Part shown: piece by piece, positions 31,949 to 40,199 of the stretch | How positions within the stretch are numbered: the stretch's first letter is position 1 | Layout of the letters: the number at the start of each line of letters is the position of its first letter | Source of the DNA: Eshraghiella sp964405265 | Lineage (GTDB): Bacteria; Bacillota; Clostridia; Lachnospirales; Lachnospiraceae | DNA length: 40,524 nucleotides | Reading direction: 5' to 3' | NCBI GenBank assembly: GCA_964405265.1 | Contig: CAYONC010000013.1 | Coordinates: 1 to 40,524, forward strand | Notes under the pieces: generated by a model | The model's input: the letters and a program-made list of their open reading frames with translations, nothing else | Database searches by the model: none | Told to the model about the DNA's origin: nothing | Made by a program: the position numbers and the translations under genes

Positions 31949-32869
31949 TCAAAAATTTTGTTTGACATTCCTTAATACCTCAAGTTTCTTTTTCTGTGAA
32001 TCATAGTGATATACATTATACGATAGAATTTCCTCCTTAGGAACCTGGCTGTCATTCACATCAGATACCATGTTAAGAAGTCCGGAAGGTGTAATATCAT
32101 CTTCATCAGGCACCAGTATAACCTCATGTACGCTGCTTGGTATAATATAGAAATCTCCGTTTTTTTCAGCGAAATCATTAAGCACATCCTCATACATCAT
32201 GCATACAGCGCCGAAAAATTTTATAGTGTTGGTAAGTACATACATCGGATGTGCCGAATCATCATTTTCTATCTGTTCCCTGATACTTTCATCATTACCG
32301 GCAAAATCCAGAATAATTTCATTCATGGTCTTTATGACCGGCTTGAATTTCATCCTTGTATTAATAACTGCCCTCTTATGCAGTTCCTGACGTGATATAT
32401 TCCATTCTTTTAATATTTCATTGCGTATTAATGCCGTTGCACGTTCTCCATTTTGTGCAGGTATACTTATAAAATATACAAAAGCAAGATCAAGAATCGT
32501 TTTATGAGGAATATTATTCAGTAAATCCCCGTTACTGTCTTTATTTATTATCCTGCATAAAACCCTGTCTTTTACACGATTCCATTCCAAAAAATCATTA
32601 ATGTTCATTTTTATCGCATCTCTGTGTTCCCTTGCAATTATTAATATTTTTTCAGCAACCTCCATTAGGCCGGTTCCTTTTTTATAAAGCTCATAATAAT
32701 AATCAGCATGAACTGCCGGACATGTATTTTCCCCCTTTCTTCCGATGACAAATGCTGACTGTTTCTGAGAATTGTTTTTTTCAATATTTTTTATGCATAC
32801 TGTTTCATTCTCATCACACAGCTGTTCAATACACTTCCTTAATTCGTTAATAAATTCATTATATTCCAT
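31949..32869 (-). CDS. DUF5688 family protein
   Basis: This 306-residue cytoplasmic protein has no signal peptide or membrane segment. It resembles DUF5688, a family seen mainly in Lachnospiraceae and relatives. Family-like stretches include a hydrophobic helical N-terminus (NEFINELRKCIEQL), NDFLEWNRVKDRVLCRIIN, NNIPHKTILDLAFVYFI and the closing EILSYNVYHYDSQKKKLEV. I start at the ATG at 32869, 8 nt after AAAGGA; an ATG at 32920 would add residues before that ribosome site. It is downstream of efp and upstream of gdhA, all leftward, without a clear terminator of its own. No biochemical role is known to me. Confidence 0.7.
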   Translation of the reverse strand: MEYNEFINELRKCIEQLCDENETVCIKNIEKNNSQKQSAFVIGRKGENTCPAVHADYYYELYKKGTGLMEVAEKILIIAREHRDAIKMNINDFLEWNRVKDRVLCRIINKDSNGDLLNNIPHKTILDLAFVYFISIPAQNGERATALIRNEILKEWNISRQELHKRAVINTRMKFKPVIKTMNEIILDFAGNDESIREQIENDDSAHPMYVLTNTIKFFGAVCMMYEDVLNDFAEKNGDFYIIPSSVHEVILVPDEDDITPSGLLNMVSDVNDSQVPKEEILSYNVYHYDSQKKKLEVLRNVKQNF

Positions 32870-32956
32870 AAATATTCCTTTCAAAATATCAACCCGGGCA
32901 GGCTCAGGAATATACATCACATTAATTTGGAAAAAAAGCCGAATGGCAAATATTAT

Positions 32957-32980
32957 CCGGGATACATTGCTGTATCCCGG
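32957..32980 (-). terminator. Hairpin after efp
   Basis: A perfect 10-bp stem (32957-32966 with 32971-32980, loop TTGC). No direct U run follows, but a run of seven T (minus strand, 32931-32937) lies farther down. It may weaken read-through into the DUF5688 gene. Confidence 0.6.
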
Positions 32981-32994
32981 TAAAGAAATTCAGA

Positions 32995-33552
32995 TTAAAC
33001 TCTTGAAAGATATTCTCCGGTACGCGTATCAATCTTAATCCTATCACCAAGATTAACAAAAAGCGGAACCATTACCTGGGCACCGGTCTCTACAACGGCA
33101 GGCTTGGTAGCTCCCGTTGCCGTGTCTCCCTTAACTCCCGGCTCTGTATCTGTTATCTCAAGTTCTGCAAACATAGGCGGTTCAACCGCAAAAATCTGGT
33201 TCTGATATGAACTTAATTTACACATATCATTCTCTTTAACAAACTTCAATGCGTCACCGACATTATCCTGTGTTAACTGAATCTGTTCAAAATTCTCCGT
33301 ATTCATAAAGTAGAAAAATTCTCCGTCTGAATAGAGATACTGATATTCTGACTTATCAATATGGGCAAGCTGGAACTTCTCTGTCGGTCTGAAAGATTTC
33401 TCTATAACACCGCCGCTCTTAATATTCTTAAGCTTAGTTCTTACAAATGCTGCACCCTTACCCGGCTTAACATGCTGGAATTCAATTATCTGGTATATAT
33501 TACCATCCATTTCCAATGTTACACCGTTCTTAAAATCACCTGCTGATACCAT
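32995..33552 (-). CDS. efp: Translation elongation factor P
   Basis: This 185-residue factor relieves ribosome stalling at consecutive prolines. It has the three OB-like domains and the tip lysine Lys32 in HVKPGKGAAFVR, the site modified by 5-aminopentanol in B. subtilis. The EF-P C-terminus (GDRIKIDTRTGEYLSRV) is complete. A consensus-like promoter (33586-33614) overlaps the end of the upstream GH13 gene, and a strong AGGAGG-like site lies about 10 nt before the ATG. The modification enzyme is not in the window. Confidence 0.96.
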   Translation of the reverse strand: MVSAGDFKNGVTLEMDGNIYQIIEFQHVKPGKGAAFVRTKLKNIKSGGVIEKSFRPTEKFQLAHIDKSEYQYLYSDGEFFYFMNTENFEQIQLTQDNVGDALKFVKENDMCKLSSYQNQIFAVEPPMFAELEITDTEPGVKGDTATGATKPAVVETGAQVMVPLFVNLGDRIKIDTRTGEYLSRV

Positions 33553-33585
33553 GAGTAGGTTTACCTCCTTGTATTATCTTCATAC

Positions 33586-33614
33586 ATTTTATAATATAAT
33601 GTTACATATTTCAA
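33586..33614 (-). promoter_or_regulatory. efp promoter
   Basis: TTGAAA (33609-33614), 17-nt spacer, TAAAAT (33586-33591), minus strand. The -35 overlaps the GH13 stop region. Confidence 0.65.
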
Positions 33615-35371
33615 CTGTTTTTTTCATTAACAAGAACCGCTATACATCTCGGCGGAACGGTTACAAGTCTGTTTTCTTCATCAATAACCGCTTCGTCAGT
33701 TCCCGTGGTTATGTGATTCTTCCATATTCTTCCCGGAACTTTCGGCAGTGCAAGTCCATGCTTCTCCCAATGCAGATTAAAAGCTATATATATGTCCTCG
33801 TCTTCTCCGGCATATCTTCCGCACAGCATTATACCTATATGACGGTTATAATAATCAGTTTCCGGATACCACGCCTTACTGCCGTGAAGGGATATGTCCG
33901 GAAGCCCGTAGTACTTGTAATCATTCTGGTATAATTCCCTGCTCATATGCAGTATTCCGTGTTTTTTTCTGAATAGGATAAGATTTTTGACAAAAGCCGT
34001 AAACTTACGGTCTGCATTCATTGACGACCAGTCCGTCCATCCTGTTTCATTATCCTGACAGTATGCATTATTATTTCCATCCTGGCTGTTACCGAATTCA
34101 TCTCCTGCATATATCATCGGTATTCCCTGCGCAAGAAGAAGCATACACATGGCATTTTTCCTGTTCTGCAGACGCAATGCCCTTATTTTTCTGCTTTTTG
34201 TCATTCCTTCTTCGCCACAGTTCCAGCTGATGTTGTAATCTCTTCCGTCTCTGTTGTTTTCACCGTTTGCTTCATTGTGCTTACGCTCATAGCTTACAAG
34301 ATCCATAAGGGTAAATCCGTTATTATCCGCAATATAGTTGATGATATGTGCATGATTCGGATTATTTTTAAATTTCATGACAAATTCCCTGAGCTGGTTT
34401 TCATCACCCTTAAGAAGCTTTCTGGCAACATTTTTAAAGCCTTCATTATATTCGTAAAGATTGCCTCCGGAGACATCTTCCTGCCAGTTGGTATATATCA
34501 GCTTCATATCACTTAAAAAAGGATCTTCAGCAAGAAGCTGCCGTACATTTTCACTGCATATCAGATGTGCTCCGTCAATATGGTATTCCTTTTTCCAGAA
34601 TCTGATACAGTCCGATATTACATAAAGCGGCATGTCAGGTCTGAAATAAAATTCCATAATAACTTCAATACCACATCCGTGGAATTTTCTTACCATATCT
34701 TTAAATTCCGCCGTATAATCCTCTGCTGCTCCATAGGATGAAGAATATGCCGCCTTCGGTACAAAATAAAAAGCATCTGAATATCCCCAATAATTAAGAT
34801 TAATGTCATATTCTGAATATTCATATGCCGGCATCAGTTCGACAGCATTAATTCCAAGTCCTCTGAGATATGGTATTTTTTCCGTAATACCCTTAAATGT
34901 TCCGGGATACTTAACACCGGAGGACTTACTTTTGGTAAATCCTCTCGGGTGAAGTCTGTATATTATAAGCTCTTCCGGCTTATTACATGGTCTGACGTCC
35001 CTTTTCCAGTTGTAAGGATTATCAGAAATAACGCCATATATGTCTGACATATCATTTTTTATCCCATATTCGGACATTCCGGTTAATCTTACCGCATATG
35101 GGTCTGTAACATACTTTCCGTTTGTTTCATATGCATAAGAATATCCTTCAAGTTCTGCACCTGTAATACATACGGAAAATATATCTCCGTTCCTATGACC
35201 GGAATTAAGTTCAAAAGAATATTCCGGCTCTTCCGGATTATCTCTGAAAACAACAAGCTTTATGCTTTCTTCGGCGGATATGAAGGAAAACGCATAACCG
35301 GCGTCATTCTTTTCAATGCCCGGACTGTATTTTTCAATTTTCTGCATTTTAATTTTATTTGAGACGCTCAT
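33611..35371 (-). CDS. GH13-fold protein (isoamylase/GlgX-like) lacking catalytic residues
   Basis: This 586-residue intact reading frame has an N-terminal CBM48-like part (1-115) and a GH13 barrel of the glycogen-debranching/isoamylase type. Debranching-specific loops are strongly kept: HNEANGENNRDGRDYNISWNCG, GIPMIYAGDEFGNSQ and NAYCQDNETGWTDW. But all four catalytic regions are broken. Region I has EFYFRPD (no Asn-His), region II DGAHLI (Ile271 where the nucleophile Asp should be, His269 for Arg), region III IYTNW (Thr294 for the acid Glu), and region IV ADNNGFTL (Asn350-Asn351 for His-Asp). It cannot hydrolyse glucans by the GH13 mechanism. Plant isoamylase 2 is a known inactive partner of an active isoamylase, so a regulatory or binding role is plausible. 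It lies 21 nt after an ABC-F gene. Confidence 0.9.
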   Translation of the reverse strand: MSVSNKIKMQKIEKYSPGIEKNDAGYAFSFISAEESIKLVVFRDNPEEPEYSFELNSGHRNGDIFSVCITGAELEGYSYAYETNGKYVTDPYAVRLTGMSEYGIKNDMSDIYGVISDNPYNWKRDVRPCNKPEELIIYRLHPRGFTKSKSSGVKYPGTFKGITEKIPYLRGLGINAVELMPAYEYSEYDINLNYWGYSDAFYFVPKAAYSSSYGAAEDYTAEFKDMVRKFHGCGIEVIMEFYFRPDMPLYVISDCIRFWKKEYHIDGAHLICSENVRQLLAEDPFLSDMKLIYTNWQEDVSGGNLYEYNEGFKNVARKLLKGDENQLREFVMKFKNNPNHAHIINYIADNNGFTLMDLVSYERKHNEANGENNRDGRDYNISWNCGEEGMTKSRKIRALRLQNRKNAMCMLLLAQGIPMIYAGDEFGNSQDGNNNAYCQDNETGWTDWSSMNADRKFTAFVKNLILFRKKHGILHMSRELYQNDYKYYGLPDISLHGSKAWYPETDYYNRHIGIMLCGRYAGEDEDIYIAFNLHWEKHGLALPKVPGRIWKNHITTGTDEAVIDEENRLVTVPPRCIAVLVNEKNS

Positions 35372-35392
35372 CCGTATCTTCCTTAAAATGTA

Positions 35393-37030
35393 TTATTCGT
35401 CCTTATCCTCATCACTGAAGGTTGTAAGAACCTGTCTCTTACGTGCCATTTCATCACTTTCAAGATATTCATCATATGTTGTAATTTTATCAATAAGCTG
35501 TCCATTGACAAATTCCATGATTCTGTTGGCGGTAGTCTGCACAAACTGATGATCCCTGCATGCAAACAAAGCAACACCCGGAAATTTTATCATTCCGTTG
35601 TTGAGTGCCGTAATGGATTCCATATCGAGATGGTTGGTAGGCTCATCAAGTATAAGCACATTTGAACCCATAATCATCATTTTGGACAGCATTACCCTTA
35701 CCTTTTCACCTCCTGAGAGTACTCTTACCTTTTTGACACCGTCATCACCGGCAAAAAGCATCCTTCCAAGGAAGCCTCTGACATATGTAACATCCTTTTC
35801 CGTTGAAAACTGCATTAGCCAGTCAACAATCGTATCATCACAGTCAAAATCTTTCGTGTTGTCTTTAGGGAAATATGCCTGTGAAGTCGTAATACCCCAT
35901 TTAAACGAACCTGAATCAGGTTCAATTTCTCCCGTAAGTATCTTAAATAATGTTGTTTTTGCAATTTCATCCGAACCTACAAATGCAACCTTATCATCTT
36001 TATTGATTATAAAAGAAACGTTATCTATTACTTTTACACCGTCTATTGTTTTGGTAAGATTTTCTACTGTAAGGACTTCGTTTCCTATTTCACGCTGTGG
36101 TCTGAAATCTATATAAGGATACTTACGGCTTGAAGGTCTGATATCGTCAAGCTCAATCTTTTCAAGTGCCCTTTTTCTTGAGGTAGCCTGCTTTGATTTT
36201 GACGCATTAGCGGAAAAGCGCTGGATAAACTCCTGTAATTCCTTAATTTTTTCTTCTTTTTTCTTATTGGCCTCTTTCATCTGCTTAATCATAAGCTGGC
36301 TTGATTCGTACCAGAAATCATAATTGCCCGCATAGAGCTGGATTTTGGCATAATCAATATCCGCAATATGTGTACATACCTTATTAAGGAAATATCTGTC
36401 ATGTGACACGACAATAACAGTATTTTCAAAATTAATAAGAAATTCTTCAAGCCATGCAATGGCGTCGAGATCAAGGTGATTGGTAGGTTCATCCAAAAGA
36501 AGTATGTCAGGATTACCAAATAATGCCTTGGCAAGAAGAACCTTAACCTTCTGGTTACCGTTAAGCTCGGACATCTGCCTGTAATGCAGATCCGTTTCAA
36601 CTCCAAGTCCGTTAAGAAGCATTGCCGCATCCGACTCAGCTTCCCAGCCGTTCATCTCCGCAAACTCTCCTTCAAGCTCACTTGCCCTTATACCGTCTTC
36701 TTCGGTAAAATCCTCTTTCATGTATATGGCATCTTTTTCCTTCATTATCTGGTAAAGTCTTGCATTGCCCATAATTACTGTATCAAGCACGGTATATCCG
36801 TCATATTTAAAGTGATCCTGTTCAAGAACCGACAGTCTTTCCCCCGGTGACATGGTTACGTCTCCCTTACTCGGCTCAAGCACTCCGGAAAGAATCTTCA
36901 GGAATGTTGATTTTCCGGCACCATTTGCACCAATCAGTCCGTAACAGTTGCCGGGTGTAAATTTAATATTAACATCCTCAAATAATGCTTTCTTGCCTAT
37001 TCTTAATGTAACGTTGTTTGCACTTATCAT
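35393..37030 (-). CDS. ABC-F family ATPase (YkpA/YbiT-type), asymmetric
   Basis: This 545-residue protein has two nucleotide-binding domains and no TM segment, so it likely acts on the ribosome like EttA/YbiT. NBD1 has Walker A GANGAGKST (34-42), a non-canonical signature LNGNQ (156-160) and His210 (VVSHD). NBD2 has a non-canonical Walker A GSDEIAKTT (352-360), a good signature LSGGEKV (438-444) and DEPTNHLD, but ACRD (Arg492) where the switch His is expected. The linker (about 245-310) is strongly charged. All defects fall in the composite ATP site formed by Walker A of NBD2 and signature of NBD1, so one site is degenerate. It may be a family trait. GH13 follows by 21 nt. Confidence 0.92.
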   Translation of the reverse strand: MISANNVTLRIGKKALFEDVNIKFTPGNCYGLIGANGAGKSTFLKILSGVLEPSKGDVTMSPGERLSVLEQDHFKYDGYTVLDTVIMGNARLYQIMKEKDAIYMKEDFTEEDGIRASELEGEFAEMNGWEAESDAAMLLNGLGVETDLHYRQMSELNGNQKVKVLLAKALFGNPDILLLDEPTNHLDLDAIAWLEEFLINFENTVIVVSHDRYFLNKVCTHIADIDYAKIQLYAGNYDFWYESSQLMIKQMKEANKKKEEKIKELQEFIQRFSANASKSKQATSRKRALEKIELDDIRPSSRKYPYIDFRPQREIGNEVLTVENLTKTIDGVKVIDNVSFIINKDDKVAFVGSDEIAKTTLFKILTGEIEPDSGSFKWGITTSQAYFPKDNTKDFDCDDTIVDWLMQFSTEKDVTYVRGFLGRMLFAGDDGVKKVRVLSGGEKVRVMLSKMMIMGSNVLILDEPTNHLDMESITALNNGMIKFPGVALFACRDHQFVQTTANRIMEFVNGQLIDKITTYDEYLESDEMARKRQVLTTFSDEDKDE

Positions 37031-37110
37031 TTTATTTAACCTTTCTGTTTACATAAAAACTCTATTTTAATTTTACAGTAAAAAAGGGATTTTGCAAGCA
37101 TTATTTCTGT

Positions 37111-37150
37111 GAAAAACAAAATGGGGTACCCTTTGCACGCAGATACCCCA
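37111..37150 (-). terminator. Terminator after the DUF1540 gene
   Basis: A 7-bp stem (TGGGGTA 37122-37128 with TACCCCA 37144-37150), followed on the minus strand by TTTTGTTTTT. It ends the DUF1540 transcript before the ABC-F gene. Confidence 0.75.
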
Positions 37151-37164
37151 ATAAACTGTCCTGT

Positions 37165-37488
37165 TTAAAGCATTTCAAAAGTTGCACATTCCGTTGCCCC
37201 GTGTGCCGTATTTTTTGACGGTTTAACATCTATCCGTCCCGCCCTGCACTTATAATCTTCGTTATATCTGCAGTTTACCGCATCACAGCTTACTTCAATG
37301 CTTCTGTTGCCGCATCCGCAGTCCGTACTGTTGGTCACTCTTGTTTTATTATTCTTTTCGTAACTTGAACAGCAGGTTGAACAGCAATCAGTCGCACTGC
37401 AGCCGCCAACCTTAATATTATCCCTGCAGCACATATTTTCTTTACTGTGATGATAACAGCTTTTTACCCTGCACCCTAATTCAGTCAT
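37165..37488 (-). CDS. DUF1540 cysteine-rich protein, two repeats
   Basis: This 107-residue protein has 15 cysteines. It reads as two DUF1540 units: GCRVKSCYHHSKENMCCRDN...GGCSATDCC at 5-36, and VSCDAVNCRYNEDYKCRAG...ATECATF at 67-104. Between them lie CC-ST-CC and CGCG. This suggests metal binding, probably zinc, or redox use; the family is of unknown function. It has no signal peptide. An AGGAGGAGA-type RBS precedes the ATG. It stands alone between two terminators, so it has its own transcript, though no convincing -35 is visible. Confidence 0.85.
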   Translation of the reverse strand: MTELGCRVKSCYHHSKENMCCRDNIKVGGCSATDCCSTCCSSYEKNNKTRVTNSTDCGCGNRSIEVSCDAVNCRYNEDYKCRAGRIDVKPSKNTAHGATECATFEML

Positions 37489-37576
37489 ATATTCTCTCCT
37501 CCTTTAATTATATAATCTTATTATTATATTTTTTTTATTTTTTATTCATAAATAACCGGCCACGTCTGCGCCAAAG

Positions 37577-37611
37577 CAAAAAAATCCCCGGATGCTCCGC
37601 ATCCGGGGATT
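37577..37611 (-). terminator. Terminator after the acidic lipoprotein gene
   Basis: A perfect 13-bp GC-rich stem (37583-37595 with 37599-37611), TCC loop, followed on the minus strand by a T run. Confidence 0.92.
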
Positions 37612-37630
37612 CTCTAATCAAATATAAATA

Positions 37631-38719
37631 TTAAAATTCAATATCTGACATCTGAGCCATAAGTGATGATATCATTTCGGAAACTAAATCCATAACATCC
37701 TTAGCATCAGAAGGTTCCTTAACAGAAACTTCTGCACCTGTCGTTACATCAGCAACAACCTCAAATGTTCCTTCCTCAGATCCTTCAGGCATTTCCATTA
37801 CAACTGATACGGTATATCCGTTGCTCTTATCAGTAACCTTTACAACAGTTGCAGGAACTTCTTCCCCATCAATAAGCTCTAATGCTTCATTTAAACTATC
37901 TGCTGCTTCCTTGTATGAAGCAAGAACGTCTTCCTTAGAAAATTCAATTTCATCAACATCTACTGTTTCCATGAGCTGTTCTTTGAATACATCCTTAGAA
38001 ATTGCTCCGCCATATGCTTCAGACATTGCTTCTGCAACCTTATCAACAAGTGACTCGGCAACTTTAGCGTAATCAACATTCTTCATTGCTTCTGCATAAC
38101 TGTCTGCCCATGCTTCAGCATTGTCATTAATCAGCTTAACCAGTGCTTCAACAGCTGCCTTATAGTTCTCAGCTGAATCAAGCTTATATGTTGTGGTATC
38201 ACCCTCAACAGTACCAAGAGCTGCAAATGCATCCTTTAAATCCTTAACTGAATCGTCCGATACGGATACATCAATTGAAGGTGCAGACATTCCTTCTGCT
38301 TCAAAATATACCCATTCTGCATCGATAAGCTTGGCAAGCTCACTCACGTCAATTCCCTCGATTTCATCCGTTAAGAGCGGAATTGCACTAAGTATGTCTC
38401 CGACATTAAAATATATCCTGTTGCCGGCAAGCTTAACAACTTCATCAAAATTAAGGTCAAAACTTGTTCCTGACTCATCCTTAGCAGATCCGTTAACGCT
38501 TACTGAAGACGCTTTATCAGTGCTCTTGAGCGTAAATGTCACATCCATGTCCATTCCACGGAATCCGTCTGCCTTGATTGTAACGGTCTGTACAACGCTT
38601 GCTCCGTTGTCATCTGCACCGACATTGCCCTCTTTATCATCTTTGGAGCATCCTGTAACGAAAGCTGCAAAAATCATTAACATAGATAAAAGGACTGCAT
38701 AAAACTTTCTCATTTTCAT
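37631..38719 (-). CDS. Acidic lipoprotein of unknown function
   Basis: This 362-residue lipoprotein has a typical signal with lipobox FVTGC (Cys24) and is strongly acidic. After a Gly/Asp/Asn linker, an N-terminal beta-rich part (46-150) is followed by long helices (about 180-290, rich in Ala, Glu, Asp, Val) and a C-terminal strand pair with a final helix. I do not recognise the family; the shape recalls lipoproteins that bind polymers or other ligands outside the membrane. It is monocistronic, with a strong terminator. Its promoter matches the consensus in all 12 positions, so it should be very highly made. Start is at 38719 or 6 nt later. Confidence 0.75.
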   Translation of the reverse strand: MKMRKFYAVLLSMLMIFAAFVTGCSKDDKEGNVGADDNGASVVQTVTIKADGFRGMDMDVTFTLKSTDKASSVSVNGSAKDESGTSFDLNFDEVVKLAGNRIYFNVGDILSAIPLLTDEIEGIDVSELAKLIDAEWVYFEAEGMSAPSIDVSVSDDSVKDLKDAFAALGTVEGDTTTYKLDSAENYKAAVEALVKLINDNAEAWADSYAEAMKNVDYAKVAESLVDKVAEAMSEAYGGAISKDVFKEQLMETVDVDEIEFSKEDVLASYKEAADSLNEALELIDGEEVPATVVKVTDKSNGYTVSVVMEMPEGSEEGTFEVVADVTTGAEVSVKEPSDAKDVMDLVSEMISSLMAQMSDIEF

Positions 38720-38742
38720 TTTCTTTTCCTCCTAAAATATTG

Positions 38743-38758
38743 ACATATATCCATATGT
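38743..38758. promoter_or_regulatory. Inverted repeat downstream of lipoprotein promoter
   Basis: ACATAT (38743-38748) and ATATGT (38753-38758) are perfect half sites around ATCC, lying about 10 bp past the -10. Candidate operator or leader hairpin. Confidence 0.4.
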
Positions 38759-38767
38759 TACGCGGTA

Positions 38768-38796
38768 ATTATAGCTTTGTGTTTTTATTTTGTCAA
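38768..38796 (-). promoter_or_regulatory. Perfect consensus promoter of acidic lipoprotein gene
   Basis: TTGACA (38791-38796), 17-nt spacer, TATAAT (38768-38773), minus strand: both hexamers and spacing match the sigma-A consensus exactly. Confidence 0.85.
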
Positions 38797-38804
38797 TACT
38801 GCTA

Positions 38805-38833
38805 TTGAAAATATAATTTAAATATTGTAAAAT
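38805..38833 (+). promoter_or_regulatory. pyrB promoter
   Basis: TTGAAA (38805-38810), 17-nt spacer, TAAAAT (38828-38833), plus strand. Its -35 is 8 bp from that of the divergent lipoprotein promoter. The leader is only about 20 nt, with no visible PyrR/attenuator. Confidence 0.65.
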
Positions 38834-38860
38834 ATCACAAAACTGAATTTGGAGGCATGT

Positions 38861-39784
38861 ATGAGACATTTACTTAGTCCGCTTGATTTTTCCGTTGCAG
38901 AACTGGATGAGCTGTTTGACCTTGCGTATGACATCTCACTTAATCCCGGTAAGTATTCCAAAGTATGCGTCGGAAAGAAATTAGCCACTCTTTTTTATGA
39001 GCCGAGTACACGCACAAGGCTCAGCTTTGAAGCAGCAATGCTTAACCTTGGCGGTTCGGTCTTAGGATTTTCTGAAGCTTCTTCAAGCTCGGCATCCAAG
39101 GGAGAAAGCGTTGCCGATACCATAAGGGTTATCTCCTGCTATGCAGACATATGTGCAATGAGGCATCCCAAGGAAGGTGCGCCACTCGTTGCATCAATTA
39201 ACTCCGGAATTCCGGTAATTAATGCAGGTGACGGCGGACACCAGCATCCGACCCAGACGCTGACAGACCTTATGACGATAAGATCCCTTACAGGAAAGCT
39301 TGACAACATAACAATAGGATTGTGCGGTGATTTGAAATTCGGGCGCACCGTCCATTCCCTCATTAATTCGCTTGTCCGTTACAGTAATATTAAGTTTGTA
39401 TTAATATCCCCGAAAGAGCTGCGTGTTCCCGATTATATAAGGGATGACGTAATAAAAGCCGGAAATATCGAATATGCCGAGCTTGAAAGACTGGAAGATG
39501 CAATGCCTGAGCTTGACATTCTGTATATGACACGAATACAGCGTGAGCGCTTTTTTAATGAAGAGGAATATATGAGAATGAAGGGATATTACATACTGGA
39601 TAACGCCAAGATGAAGCTTGCAAAAGACCATATGCTTGTACTCCACCCTCTTCCGCGTGTAAACGAAATATCGGTTGAGGTTGACAACGATCCGAGAGCG
39701 GCATATTTTAAACAGGTTCAATACGGTGTTTATGTAAGAATGGCTTTAATAATGAAACTACTGGAGGTAAATGCCCCATGTTAA
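38861..39784 (+). CDS. pyrB: Aspartate carbamoyltransferase catalytic chain
   Basis: This 307-residue enzyme condenses carbamoyl phosphate and aspartate in pyrimidine synthesis. Motifs are YEPSTRTRLSFE (Ser49-Arg53, carbamoyl phosphate), GDGGHQHPTQTLTDL, and HPLPRVNEI for aspartate. I start at the ATG at 38861. A TTG at 38849 overlaps the GGAGG ribosome site. The end overlaps pyrI, indicating a PyrB-PyrI holoenzyme of the E. coli type rather than the lone PyrB of Bacillus. Confidence 0.96.
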   Translation: MRHLLSPLDFSVAELDELFDLAYDISLNPGKYSKVCVGKKLATLFYEPSTRTRLSFEAAMLNLGGSVLGFSEASSSSASKGESVADTIRVISCYADICAMRHPKEGAPLVASINSGIPVINAGDGGHQHPTQTLTDLMTIRSLTGKLDNITIGLCGDLKFGRTVHSLINSLVRYSNIKFVLISPKELRVPDYIRDDVIKAGNIEYAELERLEDAMPELDILYMTRIQRERFFNEEEYMRMKGYYILDNAKMKLAKDHMLVLHPLPRVNEISVEVDNDPRAAYFKQVQYGVYVRMALIMKLLEVNAPC

Positions 39785-40197
39785 ATGTCGGTAAAATAGA
39801 AAACGGAGTTGTAATTGACCATATTGCAGCAGGCAAAAGCATGGATATATACCGTTATCTCGGTCTTGGCGACCGTGACAGCTGTGTTGCCATTATAAAA
39901 AATGCCAAGAGCAATGCCATGGGAAGAAAGGATATTATTAAAATTGACGGAAGTCTCGAAAATCTTGATTTGGATCTATTAGGGTTCGTGGATACGGACA
40001 TTACCGTAAACATCATAAAAAACGGTGAAATAACGGAAAAGAAAAAACTCAGCCTTCCTAATGTTGTTACCAACATAATTACCTGCCGGAATCCCAGATG
40101 CATTACACAGATTGAACAGGAGCTTGACCAGGTTTTTTATCTGACGGATAAAGCCACACATACCTACCGATGCAAATATTGTGAAGAAAAGTATTAA
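39778..40197 (+). CDS. pyrI: Aspartate carbamoyltransferase regulatory chain
   Basis: This 139-residue subunit carries the allosteric nucleotide site and a zinc domain that links it to PyrB. The zinc cysteines are in CRNPRC (CX4C) and CKYC (CX2C), in the usual order. It overlaps pyrB by 7 nt. A terminator follows at once. The rest of the pyr pathway is not in the window. Confidence 0.95.
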   Translation: MLNVGKIENGVVIDHIAAGKSMDIYRYLGLGDRDSCVAIIKNAKSNAMGRKDIIKIDGSLENLDLDLLGFVDTDITVNIIKNGEITEKKKLSLPNVVTNIITCRNPRCITQIEQELDQVFYLTDKATHTYRCKYCEEKY

Positions 40198-40199
40198 TT

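Noticed and set aside
33611..35371. Annotation of the GH13 gene as an active pullulanase, isoamylase or GlgX
   Set aside because: All catalytic residues are replaced.
33611..35371. GH13 gene as a decaying pseudogene
   Set aside because: The frame is open over 586 codons and non-catalytic loops are well kept.
38861..38861. pyrB attenuator or PyrR-binding leader
   Set aside because: The leader between promoter and start is only about 20 nt, with no hairpin.
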